Assembly: GCF_037042905.1 (NCBI RefSeq)
Contig: NC_087252.1
Span: 3,781,501 to 3,845,500 of the forward strand
Source: Lytechinus pictus
Lineage: Eukaryota; Echinodermata; Echinoidea; Temnopleuroida; Toxopneustidae
Length of the DNA stretch: 64,000 nt
Reading direction: 5' to 3'
Every line of letters begins with the position of its first letter. Position 1 is the first letter of the stretch. Position numbers and translations under genes: made by a program. Shown piece by piece: positions 22,083-37,000 of this stretch. Under the pieces are notes generated by a model, which saw nothing but the letters and a program-made list of their open reading frames with translations, did not search any database and was not told where the DNA came from.

Positions 22083-25000
22083 CTGAAAAGGATGTAAGAG
22101 GACAGTGATGGTAAAAAATGCAGAGGACTGATTTCCATGGAGGGGGGGGGGGGGACATATAAAACAGTGAAAAATAAAACAGTAAACATTGAACACGGTT
22201 TCAAAATTGTTTGTGTTTTATTGTTCTAGTGGCCCAAACATGGAGTATTGTGTGTACATTGCTGTGTACTGAAAGGAAAAGGTGCTATTTCAAATGTCTA
22301 TTGGATTGGATTAGATTGGAAAAAAATAAAAGCAGCAGTCATGAACATGAACAATAATAACAATTTTAAAAAAGAAAGAAAATGGATTATAGCAGAAGGA
22401 GAAGTAGAGGAAGAAGGAATGATAATAATATAAAAGAAGAGGAAGGGGAAAAATAAAGGAAATTAGAGGAGGGTGGGGCATATAAAACAGTGAAAAATAA
22501 AACCGTACACAATAAACACAGCATAATTTTTTTTTTTTTGGCCCAAACATGGAGAAATGTGTATAAGGCGATTTGCAACAGAAAGGAAAAGACGCTGTAT
22601 CAAATGTCTGTTGGATTGGATAAATTAAAAGCAGCAGTTATTATGTGAACATGAACAATAATAACAATTTAAAAAATGAATATAGATTAAAGCAGGAGAA
22701 GAAGAGGAAGGGGAAGAATAAAGGAAATTAGAAATTGAGATGATTATCCAATTGAGACATGAGGAGAGAAAAATCAATTTAAACCACTATTTCTTCTATC
22801 ATCAATGAATATGATCATCACCATCACTTCATTATCTTTACCATCCCTACAACCACTAACTTCGTCATCACTTTTGCATCATTCACAACTTCACCGGTAC
22901 ATTCATCTTCATCTTCTACATCTTTGAACACTTTAATTTTCACCATTGTTATCAGCATCATCACTTGCTTTAAAATTCCCAGCATAATCATCTTGCTCCT
23001 CACTATGATAATTACTGGTCATCATCACCAACATCAATACTACCACCACCACCATCAACACCATTATCATTATTATCACCTTCACCACCTTCATCATCAT
23101 TATCATCATCACCATTACCATCATCATCTTTGTCACTATCAGCACCACAATCACTACTATTTCTGCTAACATCGTCATCACTATCATCATCATCATCACC
23201 ACCAACATCATCACCACCCCCATCATCATCATCTCCGTCGTCATCACAATCATCATATATCACAATCATCATCAAAATCATCATCACTATCCTCATCATC
23301 ATCATCCCCACCATTATCACAATCACCACTACCATCATCATCCTCACCATCATTACCATCACCATCATCAGTACTTCTGCTACTGTCATCAATATCACCA
23401 TCATCACACCCAGCACCACTACCACCACAATCATGAACAACATCAATCCTAAGCACCTATCACCACATCCTCCTCCCTCTCATTACTTACCACTGGATAA
23501 TGATCAGAGTACATCTCATTCCCTTCATCAACCCACACCATATTCTTGATGCCTTCGTCAGGGTTCATGTTCAGAGTATTCAGCTGTACTTGCATGAAGG
23601 TGAACTTGACCCCTGTTGACACGATGCATTGGGTCACGATGGGTTTCTCAAGGTCAATGGCAGCATCAACCTACAACAAAAATAGAGTTAGAGAAATGAA
23701 AGATACCTTCAATGTTGGGGGAATATGGTATTCCCATTATCGCATTCCTTTTTTATTGTTAAAAAAAAAATACAAGCACCACTGCCTTAAGTTGAATCTC
23801 TAACAGATTTTTTTTTTCCGGGGCTACTTTTGAGTTCGCCACATTGTATTAAAGGGATGGTCCGGGCTGAAAGTATGTATAGCTTTATAAATAGAGTAGA
23901 ATTCACTGAGCAAAATGCCGAAAATTTCATCAAAATCGGATAATAAATAACAAAGTTATTGAAATTTAAAATTTAGCAATATTTTGTGAGAAAAGTTGTC
24001 ATGAATATTCATTAGGTGGGCTGATGATGTCACATCTCCACTTGTTCTTTTGTATTTTATTATATGAAATTAGGTTTATTCAAATTTTTTCCTCCAAGAA
24101 CTAGAAAAATTGGATTGACAACTGATTCAGTGCATTAGATATTTATTGCTGCAACTTATTTCATTATAAGGGAGACACATTATTCACACAAGTATGAAAT
24201 AATGACAAAATTATGATTTTATGTAATAACATAAGAAAACGGAAAGTGGAGATGTTACATCATCAGCCCACCTAATGAATATTCATGACGACTGTTTTCA
24301 CAAAATATTGCTAAACTTTAAACTTCAATAACTTTATTATTTGTTATCCAATTAAGATGAAATTTTCGGCATTTTCCTCAGTGAATTCTACTCTATGTAT
24401 TAAGATATAATTATCTTTCAGCCCGGACCATCCCTTTAAAGTTTACATTGGACCCTATGGGCTCTTTTTTTAGTTTTCCAGGGCTCTGTAGGGCATTTCA
24501 GGGGCAAATTCACTCCAAGCCCCCTTGTAACTTTTTCCCTGATCTCTAAGTTCCATACATGTGGGTACCTTATCAAAAGTCGGTGTCATGTCTTTTATCA
24601 GTCAGAATTCCTTTCACACCAGATTTCATGCATTCCTCATTGTTTGTCTATGGTGAACTGTGAGAATTGGAAATGGGAGGCTGCTTGCGGGATTCCTGCG
24701 CGAAAGACGAGGCCCTGCGAAAAAATATCATGGGGGGGCATGGGCGATTTTGCCCCTGAAATGCCCAAAAGAGCCCTGGAAACAATTTTTTTTAAGAGCC
24801 AAGGCAAATCACCATTCACTGCAATGTTATATTATATTCATTGTTGTCAATATAAGACATCCGGTTGTGAAAAGGAGACCCAAGAAATTATCGTTTCCTT
24901 TTTGTACCTATTCAAATGCTTAAGGTCAACTCCATGAAATATGTATGTCCATCCCCCTATATGTGGTACCTTCATTACATTTTCTGTCTCTGATTTCTTG

Positions 25001-28000
25001 TTCTTCTGACAGTCTGTAATGTTCTCAAAGGACCATGACTTGGTCAGATCATGAAGTGAAGTAAAACGTGAGAAAAATGGGGGTTGGACGCACAAAAAGG
25101 TTGATCATTTTACGGAATTGCCCTTTACTAACATTTCTTACCCCATACTGAAGTTTGGCTCTTGAAATGGCATTGGCAAATGCAAACATGAGACCCTGAG
25201 CATTGAGATGGTCCATCTTGTGACGACACCAGTTCCTAGCGTCGTGTATGAAGAGGGTGTGCGCATGGGGGAAGGGAGACCCTTCATAAAACCCTGGTAA
25301 GAATACAAAACAATTCAGAAAAGTTGAAGATGACTCATGACCCTTCAAGTAGAAATATATTGAAAATCGTAAAAATGGGGAATCATATATCAAATTAAAG
25401 GAGAAAATAAGGAGAACACGATGGTGTACATCATTTATCATGGAGACCGATGGAACTCAGTTAATTGATAGTTTTAAGTTCTCTCTCTGAATGCTTCAAA
25501 CACGCAGAATTACGTCCGCGAAATTGGGGATTTTTTATGACGTCACTTTCTGTACGAGAGGCGTGATTGGCTCTCCCACGTGAAGCTCCACTTGCATGCA
25601 AAACCTGTTGCGAGGGTACGTTTTCTCCACATTGTCACTGAATACTTCGATCCCGAAATGAAAGAAAACCCAGAATTTTATCGAGATTTTGATTTTCAAA
25701 TTGACGATTTTGAAGATGAAGAGAATGATGATGAAGTGAACAACAAAGTGACGTAGTTGGGGGTAAATTGGGGGAATTACGCCGATGATGATGAGTCGGA
25801 CAATTCAACTTGCAACACGATCACATGCCGATTCGCTACCAACTCATGCAGCTGCTAAGTGCTAGCTACACCGCGCGGGCCAAATTGAATTCATGAAAAT
25901 GAATTGCCACACTGTCCAGACAGAATCTCTTACCTCTGTGACTATGAAGAAGGAAAATAATGATAAAACTGTACTTACAAACAAGTGAATGTAATCCGAA
26001 CCTGAAGGCAAATCAACTCAACGAATAGCAGCAGACGATATGCACCGACGATAAACTTCATGTGGCTGGGATAGATTGTCACTCGTTCTGTTAGATGTAA
26101 TTTTTATCTCATTAATTTGACAAAATTACGAAACTCGGGGAAATATTTATCTATATAAAAATATAGTAACATCTCGTATTATTTTTTTAATTACGATAAA
26201 ACCTTTAAGGAAAACGTTGAGGTAAATTAAAATTAGATGTAAAAGATCATCTCCAACATGCGTAGCTTGTATGCTTGTATCAAACACGTGTACTGGTATT
26301 CCTTCCTTGCTCGCCTTGCTGATTGAGAGCTGTGCAACACGTGCATAGATCTACTCTCTCAGCCAAGGCGAGCAAGCAATATGGCATGTTTGTGATTTTG
26401 TTTACAATCACATATACGAGCTGCACATGCTGGGGACGATCTTTTACATCTAATTTAAATTTTCCTCAACGTTTTCCTTCAAAAAAGGTTTTATCGTAAT
26501 TTAAAAAATAATACGAGATGTTACTATATTTTTATATAGATAAATAATTCCCCGAGTTTTGTAATTTTGTCAAATTAATGAGATAAAAATTACATCTAAC
26601 AGAACGAGTGACAATCTATCCCAGCCACATGAAGTTTATCATCGGTGCATATCGTCGGTGCATATCGTCTGCTGCTATTTGTTGAGTTGATTTGCCTTCA
26701 GGTTCGGATTACATTCACTTGTTTGTAAGTACAGTTTTATCCTTATTTTCCTTCTTCATAGTCACAGAGGTAAGAGACTCTGTCTGAACAGTGTGGTAAT
26801 TCATTCATGAATTCAATTTGGCCCGCGCGGTGTAGCTAGCACTTAGCAGCTGCATGAGTTGGTAGCGAATCGGCATGTGATCGTGTTGCAAGTTGAATTG
26901 TCCGACCCATCATCATCGGCGTAATTCCCCCAATTTACCTCCAACTACGTCACTTTGTTGTTCATTTCATCATCATTCTGTTCATCTTCAAAATCATCAA
27001 TTTGAAAATCAAAATCTCGATAAAATTCTGGGTTTTCTTTCATTTCGTGATCGAAGTATTCAGTGAGAGTGTGGAGAAAACGTACCCTCGCAACAGGTTT
27101 TGCATGCAAGTGGAGCTTCACGTGGGAGAGCCAATCACGCCTCTCGTACAGAAAGTGACGTCATCAAATTCAAGTCAATTCAGAGACCAATGCGAGGCAT
27201 ATTTCGGAGAGGCATTTTAGCGTTTTTTAATCGGCGGTTTTCGCCTTATGTATTATTTTCGTTATTTCTGAATGACCCACTGATAATCCCGACATCATTA
27301 CCTTTCCATTGATATATAATAAGACCACATTCATAATCAATATATTTCTCCTTTCAGTAAAATACTTTTTCTTTTATTTCCATGATAATAATAATTCTTA
27401 CTTACCCAGGGGAGTAAGCCCTTCATTCGCCATCTAACAAAGAGTTGCAATTGACCCTATCAATTTCAACTATGGATGGCCAGCAATGTTAACATCTAAA
27501 ATGCATATATGTTCAAAATATTTTCTAGATATGATGTATGTATATTCATACATCTATCGTTCTCTTGAAGAATCAGTGTGATTCTCTTTCTTTGCTTTAA
27601 AGGAGATTGAGCAAATTTCCTGTAGGAATTTTAATTAATTGGATCAATCGTAAATCTTTGTAAGACCGGGCCCTGGTGGTATCTCATAGAGCAACATATA
27701 CTGGTAGTATGAAATATGAGCTATAGGTGCATGTGCACGACAGTTGTAGTGTGCATAAAGCAGCAGAGGAGGGAGGGGGGCAGGGGACCACCCCCCCCCC
27801 CCATGGCATTGCAACTCCCATTGAATTGCAAAGTTACCATGCAACAAAGTACTGGTGGAATCTCATAAAGCTATGTGCAGAGATGCCAACCGTTTTTGCC
27901 GTATTTGTTACGTTTTTTCACCCAAAATACGGCGTTACTTTTTTTCTTTGTAAAATTTGTTTTCTTAAAATTTCGATCGTGTACAATATGCATTGTGTGT

Positions 28001-31000
28001 AGCTAGCTGGGTGTTTAAGGCGAGTGTGCATTACGATAGGTAGTGCGGTAATAAATTACGCATTTCTACTAATGTATAAATCCCTAATTTGGTGGTGCTT
28101 TGTGTGCTGGTGCGCGCGCGCGACAACCGATACAGGAGTACTGAGCATAGCTAAAAATTTGGGGGAAGTTGGGTCCGTTGCAAATCTTGCGGATTGAACC
28201 AATCTCATGAAACTTGGCACATAGATTAGTCTTGGTGTGAGGATGTGCAAGACACATTTTTCACGTGTCGGAAACTGCGTTGTCATGGTAACGGGCGGGG
28301 ATATTAATCACCTTCAGTGATATTTCTAGTTTTTCTTTAAAAAAATGTATCATTTGTTATCAGTCTTGCATGACATTGTACATGTAGCTGAAGAAAAGAA
28401 AAGACATTGACCAAGATTGAGCACAGTAGATTTGATCCAGAGTTGTCATTGTCTGGTAGTTTTTCAGCAAGGCTTTTTGTTTTTTATTTACAGGGAATAT
28501 TGTGAAGAAGATCAAAGAGACACATTTTACCATTTCCACAGATGGCAGCTCAGATCGCAGTGCTGATGAACAACTGTACCCAATCATCGTGAGATTTTTT
28601 TGACCATGATGAAAGACAAGTAGTCAGTGTTTTGCTTGAAATCGCAACTACCACACAGCGATCAACTGGAGAGAACATTTTCCTAATGATTGACAGAGTC
28701 CGTAAGGAGAACAGTGTCCCATGGGAACGGGTTTTGTGTTTTTCTGCAGACAATGCAGCCGTCATGATGGGGAGCCTGACTGGGACAGCTGCTTTCATAA
28801 AGAAGGCAAATCCTAACATCTATACACTGGGATGCCTGCAGAGATGCCAACCCTCCCGATTTCATCGGGAGGCTCCCGAAAATTCATCCCAACTCCCGCC
28901 CTTACGATTACCATCCTTATCCTCCCGAAATTACAATTTATTTTGCATTGATCAAATTGGATTGGAAGTACATGTATCGTCTGCTAACTTTAGCATGTAG
29001 AGTGCGCCCTCACCCTTGCTCGGACAACATGTCATCCAGCTAAACCCTTCAAAATTATATCAAATCTGCTGGTGAGAAGTTTTGGTGGTATTTTTCATGT
29101 GAGTAATATTGTTAACTGTAATACATAGATTAAGAGTGAACATTATGCCTTTCAAACGTACTCTAGCAACCCCTGAAAAAGGGATATCCGAACCCCCGGA
29201 AAAATCTAGTGCGTCCAGCGGTTCGCACAGCGAAGTTCAACCCGGTGGGTCCGGGGGAACCGTAGGCGACCAATGTGCTCCAGAGTGGTTTACTTGCTTT
29301 CTTCAGAAGTTCTCAAAGCTGGAAGAAAAAATCGACAACCTTGTGATTAAGAGGCTGGAGGTTATTGCACAAAAGGCCCAGATGAATGAGGAGAAAATTG
29401 AGGCGTGTGGTGTTCAGCTGAATGAAGTTGTAGCTGAGGTGAGAAAGCTCAGGAGGGAAAAAGAGGAGTTGGACGCAAAGTTAGATGATCTCGAGAATAG
29501 GGCTAGGAGGAACAATCTTATCTTACACGGCATCCCTGAGGTAAAGAAAGAAGTTTGTGAGACAACCATTCGTGAGTTCTTGTCTGGTTTTGTTGGGGTG
29601 TCTGAATCTGATTTCACCATTGAGAGATGCCACCGTACCCCTACTGTTAGGCGAGAAGGTCACGATGATTCTAAACCTAGAATTATCCATATTGCCTTCA
29701 CCTCGTATGTGACGAAGGAAAAGGTCAGGAAAGCTAGCATCGCCAAACTCAAAGAGGCAGGTCTGTACAAAGGGAGTCGAGTCTTTGTTTCTGAGGACTT
29801 TTCACAAAAAGTACTGAACAAAAGGAGAGAGAAGAAAGAGCAACGACTTCAGTTGAAGGCGGAGGGGAAAAAACCCTTCTTCATTTACCCGGCAAGACTG
29901 GCCTATAGGGATAAGGACGGGAGGCTAATAATTGTCTAGCCTGCTGGAGTGTAAATCTAAGACTGTCAAGTTCACAGGACTTTTTTACTGGTTACATGTA
30001 GATTTCTTTTAAATCACCAACTCTAGTTTTACTCTATCTTTCTGTTCTTACATGTGACACCGTAACCATCTAATTCTTGAAATTTTACGAGATATGGTTG
30101 GATTATTTAAAAAAAAAATTTGTTAGAAGATCCCTTTTTTCTAATAAACAAGGCTAACTATATTACTTTAATCAATGTATACCAGCTAGATTTGGTTTTT
30201 TTTTCATGCATTGATATATTTTTTTTTGCTTTCAAACCGTTACACTTGCCAAAACTGTTTTCTGATTTGAAGTTTTGGCACTTTGTGTTTGCACTCTTTC
30301 ATCTTCTGCCAGAATGAAAGTTTTGATATTGTTTTTTACTTTATTTTTTTCTTGTGACAAGTACAGTATTGAAATTTTTTACAATGTTTTAAGATTGTTA
30401 AAATCTTCTCATGCAATGATGGTTTTAAACCAATATGCCAGGTTAATTGTTCCTATTTGTAAGGGGTCTCCTTTTATCAGTGTTTTTTGTGAACATTAAT
30501 GTTACTCAAATTATGTACCTTTAATTGTAGGGGTTTGCAAGATTTTGTAAAGCGCAGAAAAATCTTTCACTTTCTACGTAACACTGATTGTGATATTATT
30601 TTACTTCAGGAAACTCATTGTGGTAAAGATGACGAGAAATTCTGGAAATCCCAGTGGGGTGAGCACTGTTGGTTTACTAACTTCTCTTCCAATAGTCGGG
30701 GTGTTGCAATACTAATACGAAATTCTATCTCAGTGAGAATGAAGTCATCCTTCTATGACCCTCAAGGTAGATTTGTAATTCTGAATTGTTTTTTGAATGA
30801 CATACATTTGACTATTGTTAGCATTTATGCTCCCAACAACGATGACCCTAATTTTTTTCTAGAGACATTTGCAGAAATGGACAAGTTTGAAAATTCGTCC
30901 TTAATCTTGGGCGGAGACTTCAATGCCACCCTTAGTGATATTGATTACCAGGGTACAAGACACCGTCATTCAAATGTTAGGGCTAGCAATATGATTTCAG

Positions 31001-34000
31001 ATCTCATGGAAGAATACAACTTAATTGATGTTTGGAGACATTTTCATCCAACACAGCGACAATATACACGACATCAAAAGTCTCCCCAAGTTCTCTCCAG
31101 ATTGGATTACATTTTGGTTTCTAGTGATTTTATAGGTAACTGCGTTAAGTCGAAAATATCCCCTGGAATCCAATCTGACCATTCCATAGTATCTATACAT
31201 TTCAACGATAATAGTCCCAAAAGAGGTAAAGGATATTGGAAGCTTAATTGTTACTATTTACATCATGATGCAGAATATATAAATTTGATTAAGGAGAAGA
31301 TCTCTGAATTTAAAAATATTCATAAGGATTCTGAATGTAATCCAAACACTCTGTGGGATGCCCTTAAATGTGTAATTACTGGTTGCAGTATGGAATACTG
31401 TGCCAGAAAAAAGAAAGAAAGGAAAAAAGAAAAGGATCATCTCAATAAAGAAATTGAGATAATGAAGTCTCAACTAAGTGAAAATGTCTCCAAGAATAAA
31501 CAACTTTTAGCAAATATAGCTGATCTGGAAGATAAATTGGATAAATTATATGATTTCGAGACAAAAGGTTTGATAATCAGATCCAGGGTCAGATGGTTAG
31601 AAGAAGGAGAAAAGAATTCAAAATATTTTTGTAATTTAGAAAATAGATCTTGGCAGAAAAAAACTATCAGTACAATCAAGGATGGAGAGGGAAAGTTGTC
31701 TTCTGACCCAGATAAGATATTAAAAGAAATTCATGACTTTTATGAAAACTTGTATAGTAATTCCCAACATCAGAATAGCTCAGATGATAATTTCCAAGAT
31801 CTATTTAATAAGATAAATATTCCTAAATTAACAGATAGTGAAAAAGAATTATTAGAAAAACCACTTTCAAAACAAGAGATAGTTGATGTCATTAAATCTA
31901 TAAAAACCAACAAAGCCCCTGGCTTTGATGGTCTTCCTATTGAATTTTACGTAGAGTTTTGGCCGGATATATGTGATATGCTATTAGATTCTTTTAATTT
32001 TTCTCTACGAAGTGGGATGATGTCATTATCACAAAGAAATGGTATTATAACCCTCCTTCCGAAAAAAAACAGGGATGAACTTTTGATTAAAAACTACCGG
32101 CCTATTACGCTTTTGACGGTTGATTATAAAATATTGGCAAAATGTCTGGCAGAACGTATTAAACGTTTTATTAATTGTCTTATTCATACTGATCAATCTG
32201 CTTTTTTAAGAGGTAGAAACATAAGTCATAATGTACGTTTAATATTTGATATCATAGAGTATACTGAAGCAAATAATATACCAGGAGCTATACTACTACT
32301 TGATATTGAAAAGGCTTTTGACAGTGTAAATCATAATTTCCTTTTTCAGACTTTAAAACAGTTCAACTTTGGGGACAACTTCTTATCTTGGATAAAGACT
32401 CTTTATAAGGAACGTACTTCTTATGTACTAAATAATGGCTTTTTGACTAATCGCATTTCGATGCAACGAGGTATTTTTCAAGGCTGCCCTATTTCTCCAT
32501 ATTTATTTTTGTTTGTTATTGAGATTTTGGCATTATCAATAAGACAAAACGATAATTTGAATGGAATGAAGATACAAGACCATGAAGTTAAAATTTCTTT
32601 ATTTGCAGATGATTCTGTTTGTTTTATAGATGGGTCCAGAAAGTCATTTGATTCATTGTTTGATGTTTTGTACCAATTTGGGAAATATTCTGGATGCAAG
32701 TTGAATTTATCTAAGACTGAAGCAATTTGGATTGGGTCAAAGAAAGGGTGCCAAGACTTCCCCATGAGTAATCAAGGAATTACTTGGAGAAACTCTACAT
32801 TTAAGTCTTTAGGGATAAATTTTTCATTGGATTTGAGTTTGATATTTGATCTTAATTATAAAGACAAACTTAAGCAAATGACACAGACCATAAATTGTTG
32901 GCGGATGAGAAATCTATCTCTTATTGGTAAAATTTGTGTGATCAAGTCTTTAGTCTTGCCTCAACTAATTTATCTGTTCTCTGTGTTAAGTATAAAAACA
33001 CCCCAAAAATATTTTAATGAATTAAATAGTCTTTTTTTCAAGTTTATTTGGAATGGTGGAAAAGATAGAGTCAAAAGAAAATATATGTATAGTGATTATA
33101 TTCAATGTGGCCTAAAAATGATTGATCCTTGGGTTTTTTCTCTTGCTCAGAAAATGTCTTGGGTGAAACTTTTACTTAATGATAAATATGTTTCAGCATG
33201 GAAGTCCATTGAAGTGCTGGCTTTGGAAAAATTTCATAAGGATAACAAAATTTTATGGAAAGCATTTGCCCCAGAATCAATTTTAAAATCTCTGGAAAAC
33301 TCTCAAATAGCTGATTCATTGCGAACTTGGTATGTCTATCGTGAATATGCTACTCTAGAATCATATCACGCTAAATTCTCTGAAATTGGTACTTGTCAGA
33401 TTTTGTGGTTTAATAGACTCATTCGCTCTAAATCCAAAAGGTATTTTTATTATGAATCATGGGATAACAAGAATATCTCAAGCATTTCAGATCTATTGAA
33501 CCCACCCTTACCAAACCATAAATTGTTTGAAGAATTGATTTTAGACTTTGACATTCCTAGATCAGATCGAAGAAAATATAATTTTTTGATCAAACACATT
33601 CCAGAGGACTGGTTAGACGTTCCTTTTTTATATAGTGTAAACATTCATGATTCCTTAGTTTCCTCGTTACTTGTTATTAAAAAAGTACCTAAGTATGCTT
33701 ATAAGATAATGAATGTACCTCAGATCCCTGAGAAGAGGTATGATTATTGGAATAGTCAAATTACTGTTCCTGAAGAAACCATTTGGGAGAAGGTTCATAA
33801 TGTCAATTTCACTTGTACTATTGACACTAGATTGCGTTCTTTTTATTTTAAAATATTTCATAAAACAATAGCATTGAATAATTTTTTATTCAAAATCAAT
33901 AGAAAGGAATCTCCCAACTGTGTATTTTGTGACAAGGAAGAAGAAACGATTGAACACTTATTTTGCGAATGTGAAAAAGTGACTCCACTTTGGAAATATG

Positions 34001-37000
34001 TTACAAATTCGTTAGAACGTAAAAGCAATGTTATTAATCTTACGAATTTTGAAAAACTGTTCGGTATAATAACTGATAAGTTTGTAACTTACATTTTATT
34101 GATTGTGAAATATTACATATATATTTGTAAATTTAGAGGTGATACTCCAAATGTTGAATTCTTTAAGAATTTCATCAAATCTCAAAGGGAAACTGAATAC
34201 TATATGGCCAAAAAAAGAAACAAGCTCGCTTTACATTTAAAAAAATGGAGATTTGAGCTTTGAAGAAGTTCACTTGTAAAACACGTTGCATTTTTTTTTA
34301 TACCCGTAAGTACAGGTTAATATTTTGCCACGGCTCATTACCTGATATAATGATTGTACGTATGTGTTCAGACTCTAATTGTTTTAGTTTGTTCTGGATG
34401 ATGTTACTTGTCACTTTTTTTTCTTTTTTTTCTTTATCAATTTTGTTGTTTTATTTTTGTTTGTTTGTTTACGATCATGTCTAATTGTGTAAATATTGTG
34501 ATTTCCTGTAATTGATTATTTATGAAAACAATAAAAACATAATTAAAAAAAAAAAAAAAAAACTTTAGCATGTAGTAACTCCATTACGTTCGCTGCTACT
34601 AAATTCTGTGTGAAAGGCAGACAAATAAGGAGCAGCGAAAAGCTGGTGCATGTGATATGCCCAACGGGAATCCACTGTGCACCAGGCCGGTAGGCCCGGC
34701 TAGCTTTGCGAGGCGTGTGCGCTCGCTGGATTTTTTGAGTCGTACGGTGTGTGATTTCGGCGTATTGATGGATTGATATTGACACAAAATGGCGGAAAAT
34801 CAACAAAAGAAGACCAAGAAATGGTCTCAGAAGTATAAGACCGAATACAGTCTCCAGTACCCGTGTATTCGGAAGTCGGAAAGAGGAATTTACCATGCAT
34901 TTTGCACAATTTGCAGCGTGGACATTTCAGTTGAGCACGGAGGTCGTGGTGATATTCGGAAGCACGTAGGGAGCAAACGGCATACGGACATTGTGAAGAA
35001 GAGATCTTCGAGCTCCACTAGTACCCTGTTGACTTATTTCACCAAGCAAGGGACCAGCGAGGAGGAAGACGTTACCCGCGCTGAGCTTTTCTTTACTGGA
35101 TTTATAGTGGAACATAACCTGCCTATAGCTGTCACAGACCACGCTGGCCCTCTATTTAGGAAGATGTTTCCAGACTCGAAAGTGGCTTCGAAATATGGCT
35201 GTGCTCGGACAAAAACTTCAGCAATAATTGGTGAGTTATCAAATGTTACTGCTACATCTATTGCTGATATTGCCAGAGTGTCTCCCTTCAGTGTAGCTAC
35301 AGATGGGAGCAATGATGGTGGTGAGGCTCAACTTTACCCTGTCCTCATAACGTACTTTGACAACAGTGCTGGAATTGTGAAACAAGGTTTGCTAAGCTTA
35401 CCATCATGCAAACAAGATCCCACTGGAGAAAACATCTACGAACTGCTCAATAAAGAGTTCAATGACAGGAAAATTTCATAGAAAAATTGTGTTTCCTTTT
35501 GTGCTGACAATGCTAGTGTGATGGTGGGTAAGCACAGAGGAGTTGCTGCTTATATCCACAAAGAAAACCCAGAGTGCTATATCATGGGCTGCCCATGCCA
35601 TATATGATACATAATACAGCCAAAAAGGCAGCTCAGGCCTTACCAGTTGCATTGGATGAATTTCTTGTTGATATCTACTACTATTTAGACAAGAGCAGTA
35701 AACGCATTAAAGGAGTGAAAGCCCTGCAAGAACTTTGTGATGCCCCGACACACAAGATTCTGAAGCATGCTGCAACAAGATGGCTGTCACTTGGTCAGTG
35801 CTTAGACAGGTTAATAGAACAATGGGAGCCCCTTCGCCTCTTCTTCAAAGCAGAAGTGCAAAAAAAGATGAAACCGAAGAAAGCCATAAATCTAACATCC
35901 AGCAAGAAGAAGACCGCTGTATCTACTGGCACTGCAGGATCTGTAGCTACAGTAAGCACAAGTGGAGCAACACTGGTGAGAGCTGGTAGCATCACTGGCC
36001 CTTCAGGTTCATCTCTTAGAGACCAGATTCCTTCAGAGTCAAGAAAAACTACTCCCATTGAAAGGCAAAGGAGGACCAAAGATAAGTTCTGCTTTTGCCA
36101 AGTCACTTGATAGAAGCTCAGCAAAACCCTCAAGTCAGAGGCCTACTCCTTCCTTGTCTGCATCCAGCTCAAGCTCTCTCCTTAAGCGTAAAATTGGATC
36201 TGGTACTCAGAGTCTGACTACTTCTGCTGGCAGTAAACGCAAGTGTAATCTTCCTGCCACTAAGTGTTCTACTAGTACTACAACAAAAAGTGCATCTTCC
36301 TCCCACACCTCTTGTGAAAGGGCATTCAGTGTTGTGCGGAAGAACCATACTGAATTTCGTCCAAACTTGAGTGTCAGAACCCTGGAAGCCCTCTTGATTG
36401 AAAAGCTTGCACATAGTACCCCTTGCTTTCAAAGGGAATACAGCAAAGACATTATCAGAAGGGCTAAGAAAGCCACACAGCTGTCACTCAGCAAAGCTGC
36501 TGGAGAAGGAAGCAGTACTAGTTCTAGCCAGTGAGGTAAGAGGAATATTGCTTACAAATATATGTACAAAATGAGGGGAGAATAGAAGAAAAGTACCTGC
36601 ACTATACTAAAGAGGATAATTCCTCATTATTATTGTTGAACAGGTACTTTTCTTCTATTGTCCCCTCATTTTTTTTACATGTAAAAATGCATATTTGATA
36701 TTTTTCTTTAATTTTTATGTTAAAAAAGTGGGAACAATGTTTCTTTAAAAACATGTGAAATGCTCCAAAATAAGGGTCAGATTGCACCAGAGAGCATCTA
36801 GAAACCCCGGCCGCAAGGGTCGAGCGCTCGAGATGTGCGCTACGCGCACATAATTTGGTGTCGGTTGCAAATCCTCCCTTCTGATTTCCAAAAGTTGGCA
36901 TCTCTGTGCCTGTGCCATAGACTGCATTTGGCAGCTGTGAAGGGGGCACAAGAGCTCCCATTTGCTCCAGAAGACTTGCTGATCCAAGTGTATTATTACT

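Larger units (their letters stand above)
29001..34560 (+). mobile_element. Full-length L1/Tx1-like LINE with intact ORFs
   Basis: A 5.56-kb non-LTR retrotransposon with a short 5' UTR, ORF1, a 560-bp spacer, ORF2, AATAAA (34530-34535) and a terminal A-tract. It is bounded by an exact 15-bp target duplication. Both frames are open, so the insertion is recent. It sits in the 5' part of the inner hAT-like element. Confidence 0.93.
28839..36906 (+). mobile_element. Inner hAT-like transposon, itself hit by a LINE
   Basis: CAGAGATGCCAACC (28839) and GTTGGCATCTCTG (36894-36906) are the terminal repeats. TGCCTG lies on both sides (28833-28838, 36907-36912), a perfect 6-bp target duplication. Without the LINE and its duplicated target it is about 2.5 kb. 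It carries a degenerate single-frame transposase (34789-36534). Excising it in thought rejoins the Gly-Cys-Leu and Cys-His-Arg codons of the outer transposase. Confidence 0.85.

Noticed and set aside
23000-23450. CRISPR-like regular repeats
   Set aside because: This is a eukaryotic trinucleotide microsatellite without spacers of uniform length.
34543-34896. Minus-strand 117-codon frame across the LINE tail
   Set aside because: Spans the LINE A-tail and the 5' end of the transposase; it is a chance antisense frame.
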